From an uncultured Prevotellaceae bacterium (GTDB lineage: Bacteria > Bacteroidota > Bacteroidia > Bacteroidales > Bacteroidaceae), in NCBI GenBank assembly GCA_946403615.1, contig CAMJAO010000089.1, forward strand, positions 1-7,931: a stretch of DNA of 7,931 nucleotides, given 5' to 3'. This document shows, piece by piece, positions 1 through 7,300 of the stretch. The stretch's first letter is position 1. The number at the start of each line of letters is the position of its first letter. The position numbers were made by a program, and so were the translations under genes. Below the pieces are notes generated by a model, which searched no databases, had not been told where the DNA came from, and was given only the letters and a program-made list of their open reading frames with translations.

Positions 1-2716
1 CGAGGTGCAAGCCAGTAGAGCCGCACACGGGGCAAACACCTTGACACCTCCACCGAAAACGTCACTCTGGAAACGTTATTTTGAAAAACTCACCGGTCCG
101 CTCGGGCATCACATCCCCGGGTGGAAAGATGGTGATACGCTTATCTTTATTCTTGAGTTGGCGGCGGTATTGTCTGTGTTAATCTCTTGTGCTGAATATT
201 TCGGATGGTGGGGACTGACGCGGAAAGAGACCTTTGCCGTTTTTTTTGAGCCCATCGGCATTCTCATCGCCATCCTTCTTGCCACCGGTATCTCCTTTAT
301 CTTTGAACTGAAAGCCGACAAGGAATTCTCATTGCTCAATCAAGTGCGCGACGAGGAAACCGTGCAGGTGATACGCAACGGCAACCACGAGTTGATACCC
401 AAATGCGACGTGGTTGTGGGCGACATCGTCATCATTGAGACTGGTGCTGAGGTTCCAGCCGACGCCGAACTCAAAGAGGCTGTCAGGTTGAGGATGGACG
501 AGTCGAGTCTCACGGGTGAACCCATGTGCAACAAAACCACCGACCCGTCGGCATTCAACCCGCATGCCACCTACCCCAGCAATCATGTCATGCGCGGCAC
601 GAAAGTGATGGAGGGACACGGTGTGTGCGAGGTCTTTGCCGTTGGCGACGCCACAGAAAACGGCAAAGTCTTTCAGGCTGCTCAGATTGACGACAGTGTT
701 AAGACACCACTCAACGAACAACTCGACCGGTTGGCCAAGCTCATCACTTGGGGCAGTTATGGTGTGGCAGGAATCTTCATTCTCTTCCGTATCGTCATGT
801 TTGCCGTCAAGAACGGTTCCTTCAACATTGATTTCCTATCCTATATTTTGGAGACGGCGATGCTTGCTGTCACGCTCATTGTCGCAGCAGTACCCGAAGG
901 ACTGCCTATGGCTGTGGCACTCAGTCTGGCGTACTCCATGCGCAAGATGTTAAAGACCAACAATCTGGTACGCAAAATGCATGCTTGTGAAACCATGGGA
1001 GCCACCACCGTCATCTGTACCGACAAAACTGGCACACTGACACAAAATCAGATGCAGGTGCATGACACCTTGTTTTTCGGCACCCATCTGCAACGCATCG
1101 GGCAAAGCGAGGACGATTCACTTGTATCTAACAGTATCGCCCTCAATTCCACAGCCGAACTTGACCGTCGAGATCCAAAGAAACCTGTCCCCATCGGTAA
1201 TCCCACCGAGGGTGCATTGTTGCTGTGGTTGGAACGTCAGGGCATCAATTATGAAGAGTTGCGCAACAATGCTGACCGCATAGTCGAAATACCCTTCTCG
1301 ACCGAGAATAAATACATGGCCACCATCGTTAAAGATACATCCGGTAGACGTATTCTTTACTTAAAAGGTGCTCCCGAAATCGTTCTGGCCCTCAGCAAAC
1401 GATGCGCCGGTGACATGACAGAGGAGCAAATTAACCGCCAACTCGCAAACTATCAGCAGCAAGCCATGCGCACACTGGGGTTTGCCTATCAAATACTCAA
1501 CGGGGAGGAAGAAGGTATCACTGACGGCCGCTTGACCGCCTCTGACCTGACTTTCCTCGGCATTGCCGGTATCAGCGACCCCGTACGCAGCGATGTTCCC
1601 GCCGCCGTGAAAGAATGTCTCGACGCCGGCATCAGGGTCATCATCGTCACGGGGGATAATCCTGCCACAGCATTGCAGATAGCCCGTGAGATAGGCATCT
1701 GGGATGACAGCGAACCAGAATCCAATATCATCACCGGGCCGGAAATGGCGAAATTAGATGACAAACGACTCGCCATCCGCGCAAAAACACTAAAAATCGT
1801 AGCGCGCGCACGTCCGATGGACAAAAAACGGCTTGTGGAGATACTGCAATCCAACAACGAGGTGGTGGCAGTCACGGGCGACGGCACCAACGACGCTCCA
1901 GCACTGAAGATGGCACAAGTGGGGCTGTCTATGGGCGATGGCACATCCGTGGCGAAAGAAGCATCTGACATCACCATCATCGACAACTCCTTTGCCAGCA
2001 TAGGCCGCGCTGTGATGTGGGGACGCTCTCTCTATCACAATATACAAAAATTCATCATCTTCCAATTGACAGTCAATGTAGTGGCTTGCCTCACAATACT
2101 CTCAGGGGCAATGATAGGCACAGAATCGCCATTGTCAGTCACTCAGTTGCTATGGATTAACCTCATCATGGACACATTCGCTGCCATGGCTCTTGCATCA
2201 CTGCCTCCTACAAAAAAAGTGATGACCGAGAAACCACGCGTCCGCAACGCATTTATCATCACCAAACCCATGCGAAAGATGGTGTGCTGGGAAGGGGGTA
2301 TTCTCTTCGCATTCTTATTTGTTCTGATGTTTATACTAGAAAACTACGAAATAAATGAAATAAGCGACCTCTTTAGCCACCATGATGACAGCAACAAACT
2401 CACTTTATACGAGATAACATTCTTCTTCACTGTCTTTGTCATGGTGCAGTTCTGGAATCTCTTCAACGTGCGGGCTTTCGCGACAGGGCGTTCCGCATTT
2501 CATCTCAAAAATTGTGAGAGTTTCCTGCTTATCGCGGCGATAATCTTCTTCGGACAAATATTGATTGTCACTTTCGGCGGAGAATTCTTCCAAGTCGTTT
2601 CGCTCCGCTTTACCGACTGGGTATTCATCATACTGGGCACGTCATTAGTTCTGATAATAGGACAGTTGGTACAGTGGTGGAATAATCATAAGGCACATGA
2701 ATCTATCACCAAGTAA
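1..2716 (+). CDS. Calcium-translocating P-type ATPase, PMCA type (P-IIB), 5'-truncated by the window edge
   Basis: This inner-membrane pump uses ATP to export Ca2+ from the cytoplasm. Counting the GTG at position 5 as residue 1, the visible motifs are: actuator loop DESSLTGEP (165-173), TM4 ion-site PEGLP (297-301), phosphorylation site DKTGTLT with Asp340, nucleotide-domain KGAPE (454-458), TGDN (549-552), hinge TGDGTND (624-630), and TM6 ion ligands N719 and D723 in NLIMD. The TM5 sequence QLTVNV and TM6 sequence NLIMDT are typical of PMCA pumps, which carry one Ca2+, rather than SERCA. About ten hydrophobic helices are visible and the protein ends soon after TM10, so there is no calmodulin-binding tail as in animal PMCAs. 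The reading frame is open to base 1, and GAG-GTG encodes the Glu-Val that normally precedes the ASRxxHGxN motif. The GTG is therefore probably an internal valine and the true start lies upstream. The stop is TAA at 2714-2716. The ion specificity is inferred from the family. Confidence 0.93.
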   Translation, partial: EVQASRAAHGANTLTPPPKTSLWKRYFEKLTGPLGHHIPGWKDGDTLIFILELAAVLSVLISCAEYFGWWGLTRKETFAVFFEPIGILIAILLATGISFIFELKADKEFSLLNQVRDEETVQVIRNGNHELIPKCDVVVGDIVIIETGAEVPADAELKEAVRLRMDESSLTGEPMCNKTTDPSAFNPHATYPSNHVMRGTKVMEGHGVCEVFAVGDATENGKVFQAAQIDDSVKTPLNEQLDRLAKLITWGSYGVAGIFILFRIVMFAVKNGSFNIDFLSYILETAMLAVTLIVAAVPEGLPMAVALSLAYSMRKMLKTNNLVRKMHACETMGATTVICTDKTGTLTQNQMQVHDTLFFGTHLQRIGQSEDDSLVSNSIALNSTAELDRRDPKKPVPIGNPTEGALLLWLERQGINYEELRNNADRIVEIPFSTENKYMATIVKDTSGRRILYLKGAPEIVLALSKRCAGDMTEEQINRQLANYQQQAMRTLGFAYQILNGEEEGITDGRLTASDLTFLGIAGISDPVRSDVPAAVKECLDAGIRVIIVTGDNPATALQIAREIGIWDDSEPESNIITGPEMAKLDDKRLAIRAKTLKIVARARPMDKKRLVEILQSNNEVVAVTGDGTNDAPALKMAQVGLSMGDGTSVAKEASDITIIDNSFASIGRAVMWGRSLYHNIQKFIIFQLTVNVVACLTILSGAMIGTESPLSVTQLLWINLIMDTFAAMALASLPPTKKVMTEKPRVRNAFIITKPMRKMVCWEGGILFAFLFVLMFILENYEINEISDLFSHHDDSNKLTLYEITFFFTVFVMVQFWNLFNVRAFATGRSAFHLKNCESFLLIAAIIFFGQILIVTFGGEFFQVVSLRFTDWVFIILGTSLVLIIGQLVQWWNNHKAHESITK

Positions 2717-2743
2717 TAATTACAATTAATAACAAACTACAAA

Positions 2744-4705
2744 ATGAGAAAAACATTCTTTGCACTATTTGCGCTGTTGGCAACCTTTGCGCAGGCGCAA
2801 CAGACATTAACCGTTGACACCAAGCATCCGGGGTCCGACATTGCCAAGACCATGTACGGCATTTTCTTCGAGGACATCAACTTCGGTGCCGACGGCGGAT
2901 TATATGCCGAACTGGTGGCCAACCGCTCGTTTGAGGCTCCGATGCACAAAAGCGATAAAGGCAATATCAGCGGCGGCATGACAGGATGGACTCCTTTCGG
3001 AAATGTCAGCGTGAGTGATGTGCGGCCGGCATTTGCCAATAACCCCCACTACATTGTTTTGGCCGACTCGGGACATATTGAAAAACGCACCGGCATCGAA
3101 AACCGCGGATATTTCGGTATGGGTGTCAAGCAAGGACAGTCTTACACCTTCTCCGTCTATGGCAGACTGCATGAGTCGGGCGGCAAAAAGGGAACAATAC
3201 GAGTGGAACTGGTCAACTCGAGCAATGACATCATCAGCCGGCAGACAATCGACATCACTTCTACCGACTGGAAACAGTACACAGCCAAACTAACACCCTC
3301 CGTGACTGATGCTCATGCGCTGATGCGTATCTTCCTGCAGACAGCCGACGGTGTGGACCTTGACCATGTATCGCTCATGCCCGACAACAACTGGCATGGT
3401 ATGCGCGCCGACCTGGTGGATGCGTTGAAAGATCTGCATCCAGGCATCTTCCGTTTCCCTGGCGGCTGTATCGTCGAAGGCACCGACCTGGCCACCCGCT
3501 ATCAGTGGAAAAAGAGCGTGGGGCCGGCAGAGAACCGTCCGATGAACGAAAACCGCTGGAACTACACGTTCCCGCACCGTATGTCGCCCCTCTACTACCA
3601 GTCGCTGGGCATCGGTTTCTACGAGTTCTTCATCCTGTCAGAATATATCGGCGCTGAACCCCTGCCCATCTTAAGTTGCGGCATGGCCTGCCAATTCCAA
3701 AATCCCGCCGGCGACAAGAGCGCACTCGTCGATTTCCCTGAACTCAACGAATACATCCAAGACGCGCTCGACCTGATAGAATTTGCCAACGGCGACACTG
3801 GCACCACTTGGGGCAAGCTGCGCGCCCAGATGGGGCATCCCGAGCCTTTCAACATGAAATACATCGGTATCGGCAATGAGCAGTGGGGCAAGGAATATCC
3901 CGAACGGCTGCAACACTTCCTCAAAGCCATTCGTGCCAAATATCCCAAGATGCAAATCGTGGGTTCGTCAGGGCCAAGTCCCGACGGTGAAGACTTCGAT
4001 TTCGGATGGCAGGAGATGCGTAGGTTGAAGGCCGACCTCGTTGATGAGCATTATTACCGTTCGCCCGAGTGGTTCCTCGAAAACGCCAAGCGTTATGACA
4101 CCTATTCCCGTAAAGGCCCGAAGGTGTTTGCCGGTGAGTATGCCTGCCATGTGGATGGCCAGCGCAACAATTTCTATGCGGCGCTCTGCGAATCAGCCTT
4201 CATGACAGGTCTGGAGCGCAATGCCGACCTAGTGAGAATGGCCACATACGCCCCGCTGTTCGCGCATGTGGAAGGTTGGCAGTGGAGGCCCGACCTCATC
4301 TGGTTTGACAATCTTAGTTGCGTACGCACACCCAACTATTATGTGCAGCAACTCTACTCTCATAACCGCGGCTCACGCGTCGTCCCTCTCAGCGGCGGCG
4401 GCGACAAGATTTACGCCTCAGCCGTCTGGGACGATCAGGATAATTCCTATATCGTGAAGATCGCCAACCTCAGCGGGGCGACCAATGACGAAGTGACCAT
4501 CCAACTGAAAGGTAAGAAAAAGGTGAGCTCGGCAAAAGCCACCTACCTCTCAACACCTATGCTGTCCAATGAGAACACGATAGAAAATCCTGATCTCATC
4601 CATCCCAGAGAAGTTGGTCAGTCAGACATAAACATCAACGGCAACGCCGTCACGCTGCCGTTATGGTCGCACACCTTCTATGTAGTGAGGGTGAAAGCCG
4701 AATAA
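2744..4705 (+). CDS. Secreted alpha-L-arabinofuranosidase, glycoside hydrolase family 51
   Basis: This enzyme releases terminal alpha-L-arabinofuranose from arabinan, arabinoxylan or related polymers by a retaining mechanism. It has 653 residues. A signal peptide covers residues 1-18 with a likely cut at AQA|QQ, and no Cys follows, so it is periplasmic or secreted and not a lipoprotein. The GH51 N-terminal signature MYGIFFEDIN lies near residue 38. Residues about 65-205 look like a CBM4/9-type beta-sandwich. The catalytic barrel follows, with FRFPGGC (236-242), the probable acid/base Glu379 in IGIGNEQWG, VDEHYY, and the probable nucleophile Glu465 in FAGEYACH. The C-terminal part matches the beta-sandwich domain of the family. 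The length fits the long Bacteroides/plant-like branch of GH51. The gene starts 27 bp after the Ca2+-ATPase with no hairpin or clear promoter between them, so co-transcription is possible although the functions are unrelated. The exact polymer attacked cannot be read from the sequence. Confidence 0.93.
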   Translation: MRKTFFALFALLATFAQAQQTLTVDTKHPGSDIAKTMYGIFFEDINFGADGGLYAELVANRSFEAPMHKSDKGNISGGMTGWTPFGNVSVSDVRPAFANNPHYIVLADSGHIEKRTGIENRGYFGMGVKQGQSYTFSVYGRLHESGGKKGTIRVELVNSSNDIISRQTIDITSTDWKQYTAKLTPSVTDAHALMRIFLQTADGVDLDHVSLMPDNNWHGMRADLVDALKDLHPGIFRFPGGCIVEGTDLATRYQWKKSVGPAENRPMNENRWNYTFPHRMSPLYYQSLGIGFYEFFILSEYIGAEPLPILSCGMACQFQNPAGDKSALVDFPELNEYIQDALDLIEFANGDTGTTWGKLRAQMGHPEPFNMKYIGIGNEQWGKEYPERLQHFLKAIRAKYPKMQIVGSSGPSPDGEDFDFGWQEMRRLKADLVDEHYYRSPEWFLENAKRYDTYSRKGPKVFAGEYACHVDGQRNNFYAALCESAFMTGLERNADLVRMATYAPLFAHVEGWQWRPDLIWFDNLSCVRTPNYYVQQLYSHNRGSRVVPLSGGGDKIYASAVWDDQDNSYIVKIANLSGATNDEVTIQLKGKKKVSSAKATYLSTPMLSNENTIENPDLIHPREVGQSDININGNAVTLPLWSHTFYVVRVKAE

Positions 4706-4722
4706 CTAAATTAGTAGTCAAA

Positions 4723-4746
4723 GAAGTTAGAGGAGTTAAGAAGTTA
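4723..4746 (+). repeat. Three short direct repeats, GRAGTTA
   Basis: The heptamers GAAGTTA (4723-4729), GGAGTTA (4732-4738) and GAAGTTA (4740-4746) occur at 9- and 8-bp steps just after the arabinofuranosidase stop. The middle copy forms part of the left arm of the terminator hairpin. The repeats are seen directly; any function is unknown. Confidence 0.4.
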
Positions 4747-4770
4747 AGCCATTACTTTCTTAACTCCTCT
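4729..4770. terminator. Probable bidirectional terminator hairpin between convergent genes
   Basis: A perfect 14-bp inverted repeat pairs 4729-4742 (AGAGGAGTTAAGAA) with 4757-4770 (TTCTTAACTCCTCT) around a 14-nt loop. It lies 23 bp after the arabinofuranosidase stop and 13 bp after the tryptophanase stop on the other strand, which is where a shared terminator is expected. The flanks are A/T-rich but lack a clean run of T on either side. The hairpin is certain; termination in both directions is inferred from position and symmetry. Confidence 0.7.
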
Positions 4771-4783
4771 ATTATTATGGACT

Positions 4784-6160
4784 TTATCCTAACCTCTTCA
4801 ACTGGACGGTAAAATGGCGCATCAGGGGGGCTTCCCACTCAATGGCTACGCCACGGGTGACACTTTCGCGACGGTCATACACATTCTTCAATGCGGCTGC
4901 AACCACATCCATGTGATTGTCGGTATATACACGACGGGGAATGGCCAGACGCAATAAATCGAGGCCACCGAAACGGTTCTCATGCGTATCAGGGTCGCGG
5001 TCGGCCAACATATAACCTATTTCACATGCGCGAATGCCTGCCTCAAGGTAGAGTTCACAAGTCAGAGTCTGGGCGGGGAACTCCTCTTTTGGCACATGGG
5101 TGAGCACCTTATCGGCATCGACGAAGATGGCATGACCGCCTGCGGGCCGCTGGTAAGGGATGCCGTATTCATCGAGTTTTTCAGCCAGATGTCGCACCTG
5201 ATGCACGCGTGTGTGTAGCATGTCAAACTCCGTGTTCTCATCCAGTCCCACAGCGATGGCCTCCATATCACGGCCGTTGAGTCCGCCATAGGTCACATAG
5301 CCTTCGAAGGGGATGCAGAAGGATTTGGCACCGTCATACCAATCTTTGCGGTTGGTGGCGATAAAACCGCCCATGTTGACGATGGCATCTTTCTTGGCCG
5401 ACATCGTAGCGGCATCAGCCTGCTCGTACATCTCACGGACAATTTCCTTGATAGTTTTGTCGGCGTAACCCGGCTCGCGCATCTTGATGAAATAAGCATT
5501 CTCGGCAAATCGGGCTGAATCCATCACCACAGGCACATCGTAACGGTGACACAGGGCACACGTCTCTTTGATGTTATTCATGCTCACAGGCTGGCCTCCG
5601 ACGGTATTATTGGTCACAGTCAGCACCATGAACGGCACCTTACCGGGATTCTCTTTCAATACTTTCTCCAGTTTCTCCAATGACACATTTCCTTTGAACG
5701 GCACCTCTTTCTGGGTGTCTTTGGCATCGTCGGTCGTCACGTCAATCGCATGTGCATGACGAGCCTCGATATGGCCTTTGGTAGTGTCGAAATGGGCATT
5801 TCCGGGGATGACATCACCCGCTTTTACCAAATAAGAGAAGAGTACGTTTTCGGCGGCCCGGCCCTGATGAGTGGGTATGACATATTTCATGCCCAAGATG
5901 CGCTGCACAGTCTGCTCGAAACGGTAGAACGATTTGGCGCCGGCATAACTTTCGTCGCCCAGCATCATGGCCGACCATTGGCGGTCAGTCATCGAGCCAG
6001 TGCCCGAGTCGGTCAGCAAATCGATGTACACCTGTTCGGCTTTCAACTGAAACACATTGTAATGCGCTTCCTTCAGCCACTGTTCGCGCTCTTCACGAGT
6101 GCTCATACGGATGGGTTCCACCATCTTGATTTTCCAAGATTCTGCAAAAGGTAATTCCAT
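4784..6160 (-). CDS. tnaA: Tryptophanase (tryptophan indole-lyase)
   Basis: This PLP-dependent cytoplasmic enzyme cleaves L-tryptophan to indole, pyruvate and ammonia. The 458-residue length is normal for the beta-eliminating lyase family. Visible landmarks are IDLLTDSGTG near residue 46, the PTHQGRAAEN loop, the cofactor-binding DSAR motif at 214-217, and the PLP Schiff-base Lys257 in MSAKKDA. The close paralogue tyrosine phenol-lyase shares much of this sequence, but three positions favour tryptophanase: DSAR rather than DATR, Ile381 in CEIG where phenol-lyase has Arg381, and His449 in MRHFT where phenol-lyase has Phe448 and E. coli TnaA has His463. Overall it resembles Bacteroides TnaA. 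The ATG at 6158-6160 is chosen because MELPFAESWKIK matches the usual N-terminus of the Bacteroides group. The leader is A/T-rich with no Shine-Dalgarno. There is no tnaB-like permease downstream; a terminator follows at once. Indole production by the host is the expected phenotype. Confidence 0.93.
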   Translation of the reverse strand: MELPFAESWKIKMVEPIRMSTREEREQWLKEAHYNVFQLKAEQVYIDLLTDSGTGSMTDRQWSAMMLGDESYAGAKSFYRFEQTVQRILGMKYVIPTHQGRAAENVLFSYLVKAGDVIPGNAHFDTTKGHIEARHAHAIDVTTDDAKDTQKEVPFKGNVSLEKLEKVLKENPGKVPFMVLTVTNNTVGGQPVSMNNIKETCALCHRYDVPVVMDSARFAENAYFIKMREPGYADKTIKEIVREMYEQADAATMSAKKDAIVNMGGFIATNRKDWYDGAKSFCIPFEGYVTYGGLNGRDMEAIAVGLDENTEFDMLHTRVHQVRHLAEKLDEYGIPYQRPAGGHAIFVDADKVLTHVPKEEFPAQTLTCELYLEAGIRACEIGYMLADRDPDTHENRFGGLDLLRLAIPRRVYTDNHMDVVAAALKNVYDRRESVTRGVAIEWEAPLMRHFTVQLKRLG

Positions 6161-6233
6161 AGTATATTAAAGGGTTAACAAAAAAGGTTGGTCTGCGGCA
6201 AAAGCCGTTGTTTTTCATTGCATTTTCATGGTG

Positions 6234-6265
6234 CAAAAGTACTTCTTTTTTATGATTCATACAAC
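6234..6265 (-). promoter_or_regulatory. Putative tnaA promoter, Bacteroidota sigma-ABfr type
   Basis: On the minus strand, TACTTTTG (6241 down to 6234) is a full match to the -7 consensus TAnnTTTG. GTTG (6265-6262) stands 20 bp upstream as a one-mismatch -33 box. Transcription would start near 6229, giving a leader of about 70 nt before the tnaA ATG. The palindrome ATGATTCAT lies between the two boxes at 6252-6260. The boxes are seen directly; activity is inferred. Confidence 0.55.
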
Positions 6266-6335
6266 TTTTATGCAGTTTTTTACGCCTTTTTGATACCTGT
6301 TTCAACAGATGAGGGCGTATTTTACATCTATATTA

Positions 6336-6365
6336 TTTGACTTTTTACTTTTTTTCGTATTTTTG
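6336..6365 (+). promoter_or_regulatory. Putative lipoprotein-gene promoter, Bacteroidota sigma-ABfr type
   Basis: TTTG at 6336-6339 and TATTTTTG at 6358-6365 match both boxes of the Bacteroidota consensus exactly, with an 18-bp spacer, slightly short of the usual spacing. The -7 box ends only 8 bp before the ATG at 6374, so the predicted transcript begins at or within a few bases of the start codon. The surrounding T-rich sequence could give a chance match. Confidence 0.55.
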
Positions 6366-6373
6366 CAGTGTCC

Positions 6374-7219
6374 ATGATCAACAAAAAGGCATATCACATC
6401 ATATTTTCATTGCTATTGCTGACAGCGACAGCACTGACGGGATGCCGCGGAGTGAAAACCGCGGGGACGGACGGTTCTGACAGTGACAGCACTTCCACGA
6501 CAACTGATGCGAAGACCCCAATCGGTTATGCCGTCGACTCCATACGACTGTCGATGAAAGACAAGGCCGGCAGCGTTGAGGTATATGTTGACTACCCATC
6601 AGGTCACAGTCGTGCTGATGAAGAGGCGAAGATGTTTATCCGCAAGCAGCTCTTTGGCGATAAACCCGTGAAAACAGCCGACGACGCCGAGGACATGGCA
6701 CGCCGATATTGCGAACTGACCATCCAAAATTTCAAGTCATCGCTCGAGCAGGTCAATATGACAGGCGTGAACAATGAAAACGCGCCGGAAGAAGGCGTGG
6801 AGATACACCTCGTCTATCAATCAGAGAAGGTCATCACTTATGAAGCGACACATTATGCCTATTTCACCGGTGGGGGACACGGCACTTACGGCACACAGGG
6901 CATCTCCATCCGCCGTGCTGACGGCAAACGGCTGAACCGCATCATCAGCGATGAACGCGGGGTGATGCGTCTGATAAAACAAGGATTGATGACTTATTTC
7001 GGCGTAAACGACGAAGCGGCACTGGCTGATTATTGCACCGTGCCGCTCGAAGTATTGCCTTTGCCCGCTCACCCGCCCTATCTGTTGGAAGACGGAGTGC
7101 GTTTTCAATATAATGTTTATGACATCTGCCGTTTCGACGATGGAGACCCGTGGTTCACCATCCCCTACGACAGCATCATGCCCTATCTGACGGAAGAAGC
7201 TAAAAACACAATAAAATAG
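6374..7219 (+). CDS. DUF3298 (RsiV C-terminal-like) lipoprotein
   Basis: This is a predicted lipoprotein of 281 residues with no proven function. From the ATG at 6374 it has a lysine-bearing N-terminus, a hydrophobic stretch and a lipobox LTGC, with Cys24 as the lipidated residue. A GTG two codons earlier (6368) is less likely because it falls beside the promoter box. Residues about 28-48 form a Ser/Thr/Asp-rich linker. No acidic surface-export signal directly follows Cys24, so it may face the periplasm. The rest fits the DUF3298 fold shared with the lysozyme-sensing anti-sigma factor RsiV: the FTGGGHGTYG turn (164-173), RFQYNVYDI (243-251) and the closing IPYDSIMPYL (263-272). The N-terminal third probably holds the DUF4163/PdaC-like part that often accompanies DUF3298. 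No transmembrane helix or cytoplasmic sigma-binding part exists, so it is not itself an anti-sigma factor. It is divergent from tnaA and has its own promoter. Confidence 0.8.
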   Translation: MINKKAYHIIFSLLLLTATALTGCRGVKTAGTDGSDSDSTSTTTDAKTPIGYAVDSIRLSMKDKAGSVEVYVDYPSGHSRADEEAKMFIRKQLFGDKPVKTADDAEDMARRYCELTIQNFKSSLEQVNMTGVNNENAPEEGVEIHLVYQSEKVITYEATHYAYFTGGGHGTYGTQGISIRRADGKRLNRIISDERGVMRLIKQGLMTYFGVNDEAALADYCTVPLEVLPLPAHPPYLLEDGVRFQYNVYDICRFDDGDPWFTIPYDSIMPYLTEEAKNTIK

Positions 7220-7253
7220 GCACACAACATCCCCACGAGAGAATCAAATTTGT

Positions 7254-7271
7254 AAACCAGGGTTTCTTTTT
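7254..7271 (+). terminator. Weak terminator-like hairpin after the lipoprotein gene
   Basis: AAAC (7254-7257) and GTTT (7262-7265) can pair around a 4-nt loop, followed by CTTTTT. The stem is short and A/T-rich, so this is only a candidate. Nothing stronger is visible in the 81 bp between the two convergent stop codons. Confidence 0.2.
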
Positions 7272-7300
7272 ATCCTGAGGGGAAGGGAAAGCGTTTCTGC

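Noticed and set aside
329..721. 130-codon minus-strand frame
   Set aside because: It lies wholly within the Ca2+-ATPase actuator-domain coding region, and its translation shows no family features; shadow frame.
1489..2001. 170-codon minus-strand frame
   Set aside because: It is antisense to the conserved P-type ATPase hinge and P-domain region; the Ser/Ala-rich translation is typical of a shadow frame.
3619..3955. Two overlapping minus-strand frames of 94 and 109 codons
   Set aside because: Both are antisense to the GH51 catalytic domain and unrelated to any recognised protein.
5750..6154. 134-codon plus-strand frame
   Set aside because: It is antisense to the N-terminal part of tnaA, with no promoter or start signal of its own.
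4784..6160. Annotation as tyrosine phenol-lyase (tpl)
   Set aside because: The phenol-lyase residues Arg381 and Phe448 are replaced by Ile and His, and the cofactor motif is DSAR, as in tryptophanase.
6196..6207. CGGC/GCCG hairpin in the tnaA leader as an attenuator
   Set aside because: The stem is only 4 bp and the minus-strand T run starts about 9 nt beyond it, so it does not form an intrinsic terminator. It is kept only as a note in the leader finding.
6821..7225. 134-codon minus-strand frame
   Set aside because: It is antisense to the DUF3298 domain, and its composition follows from the real gene.
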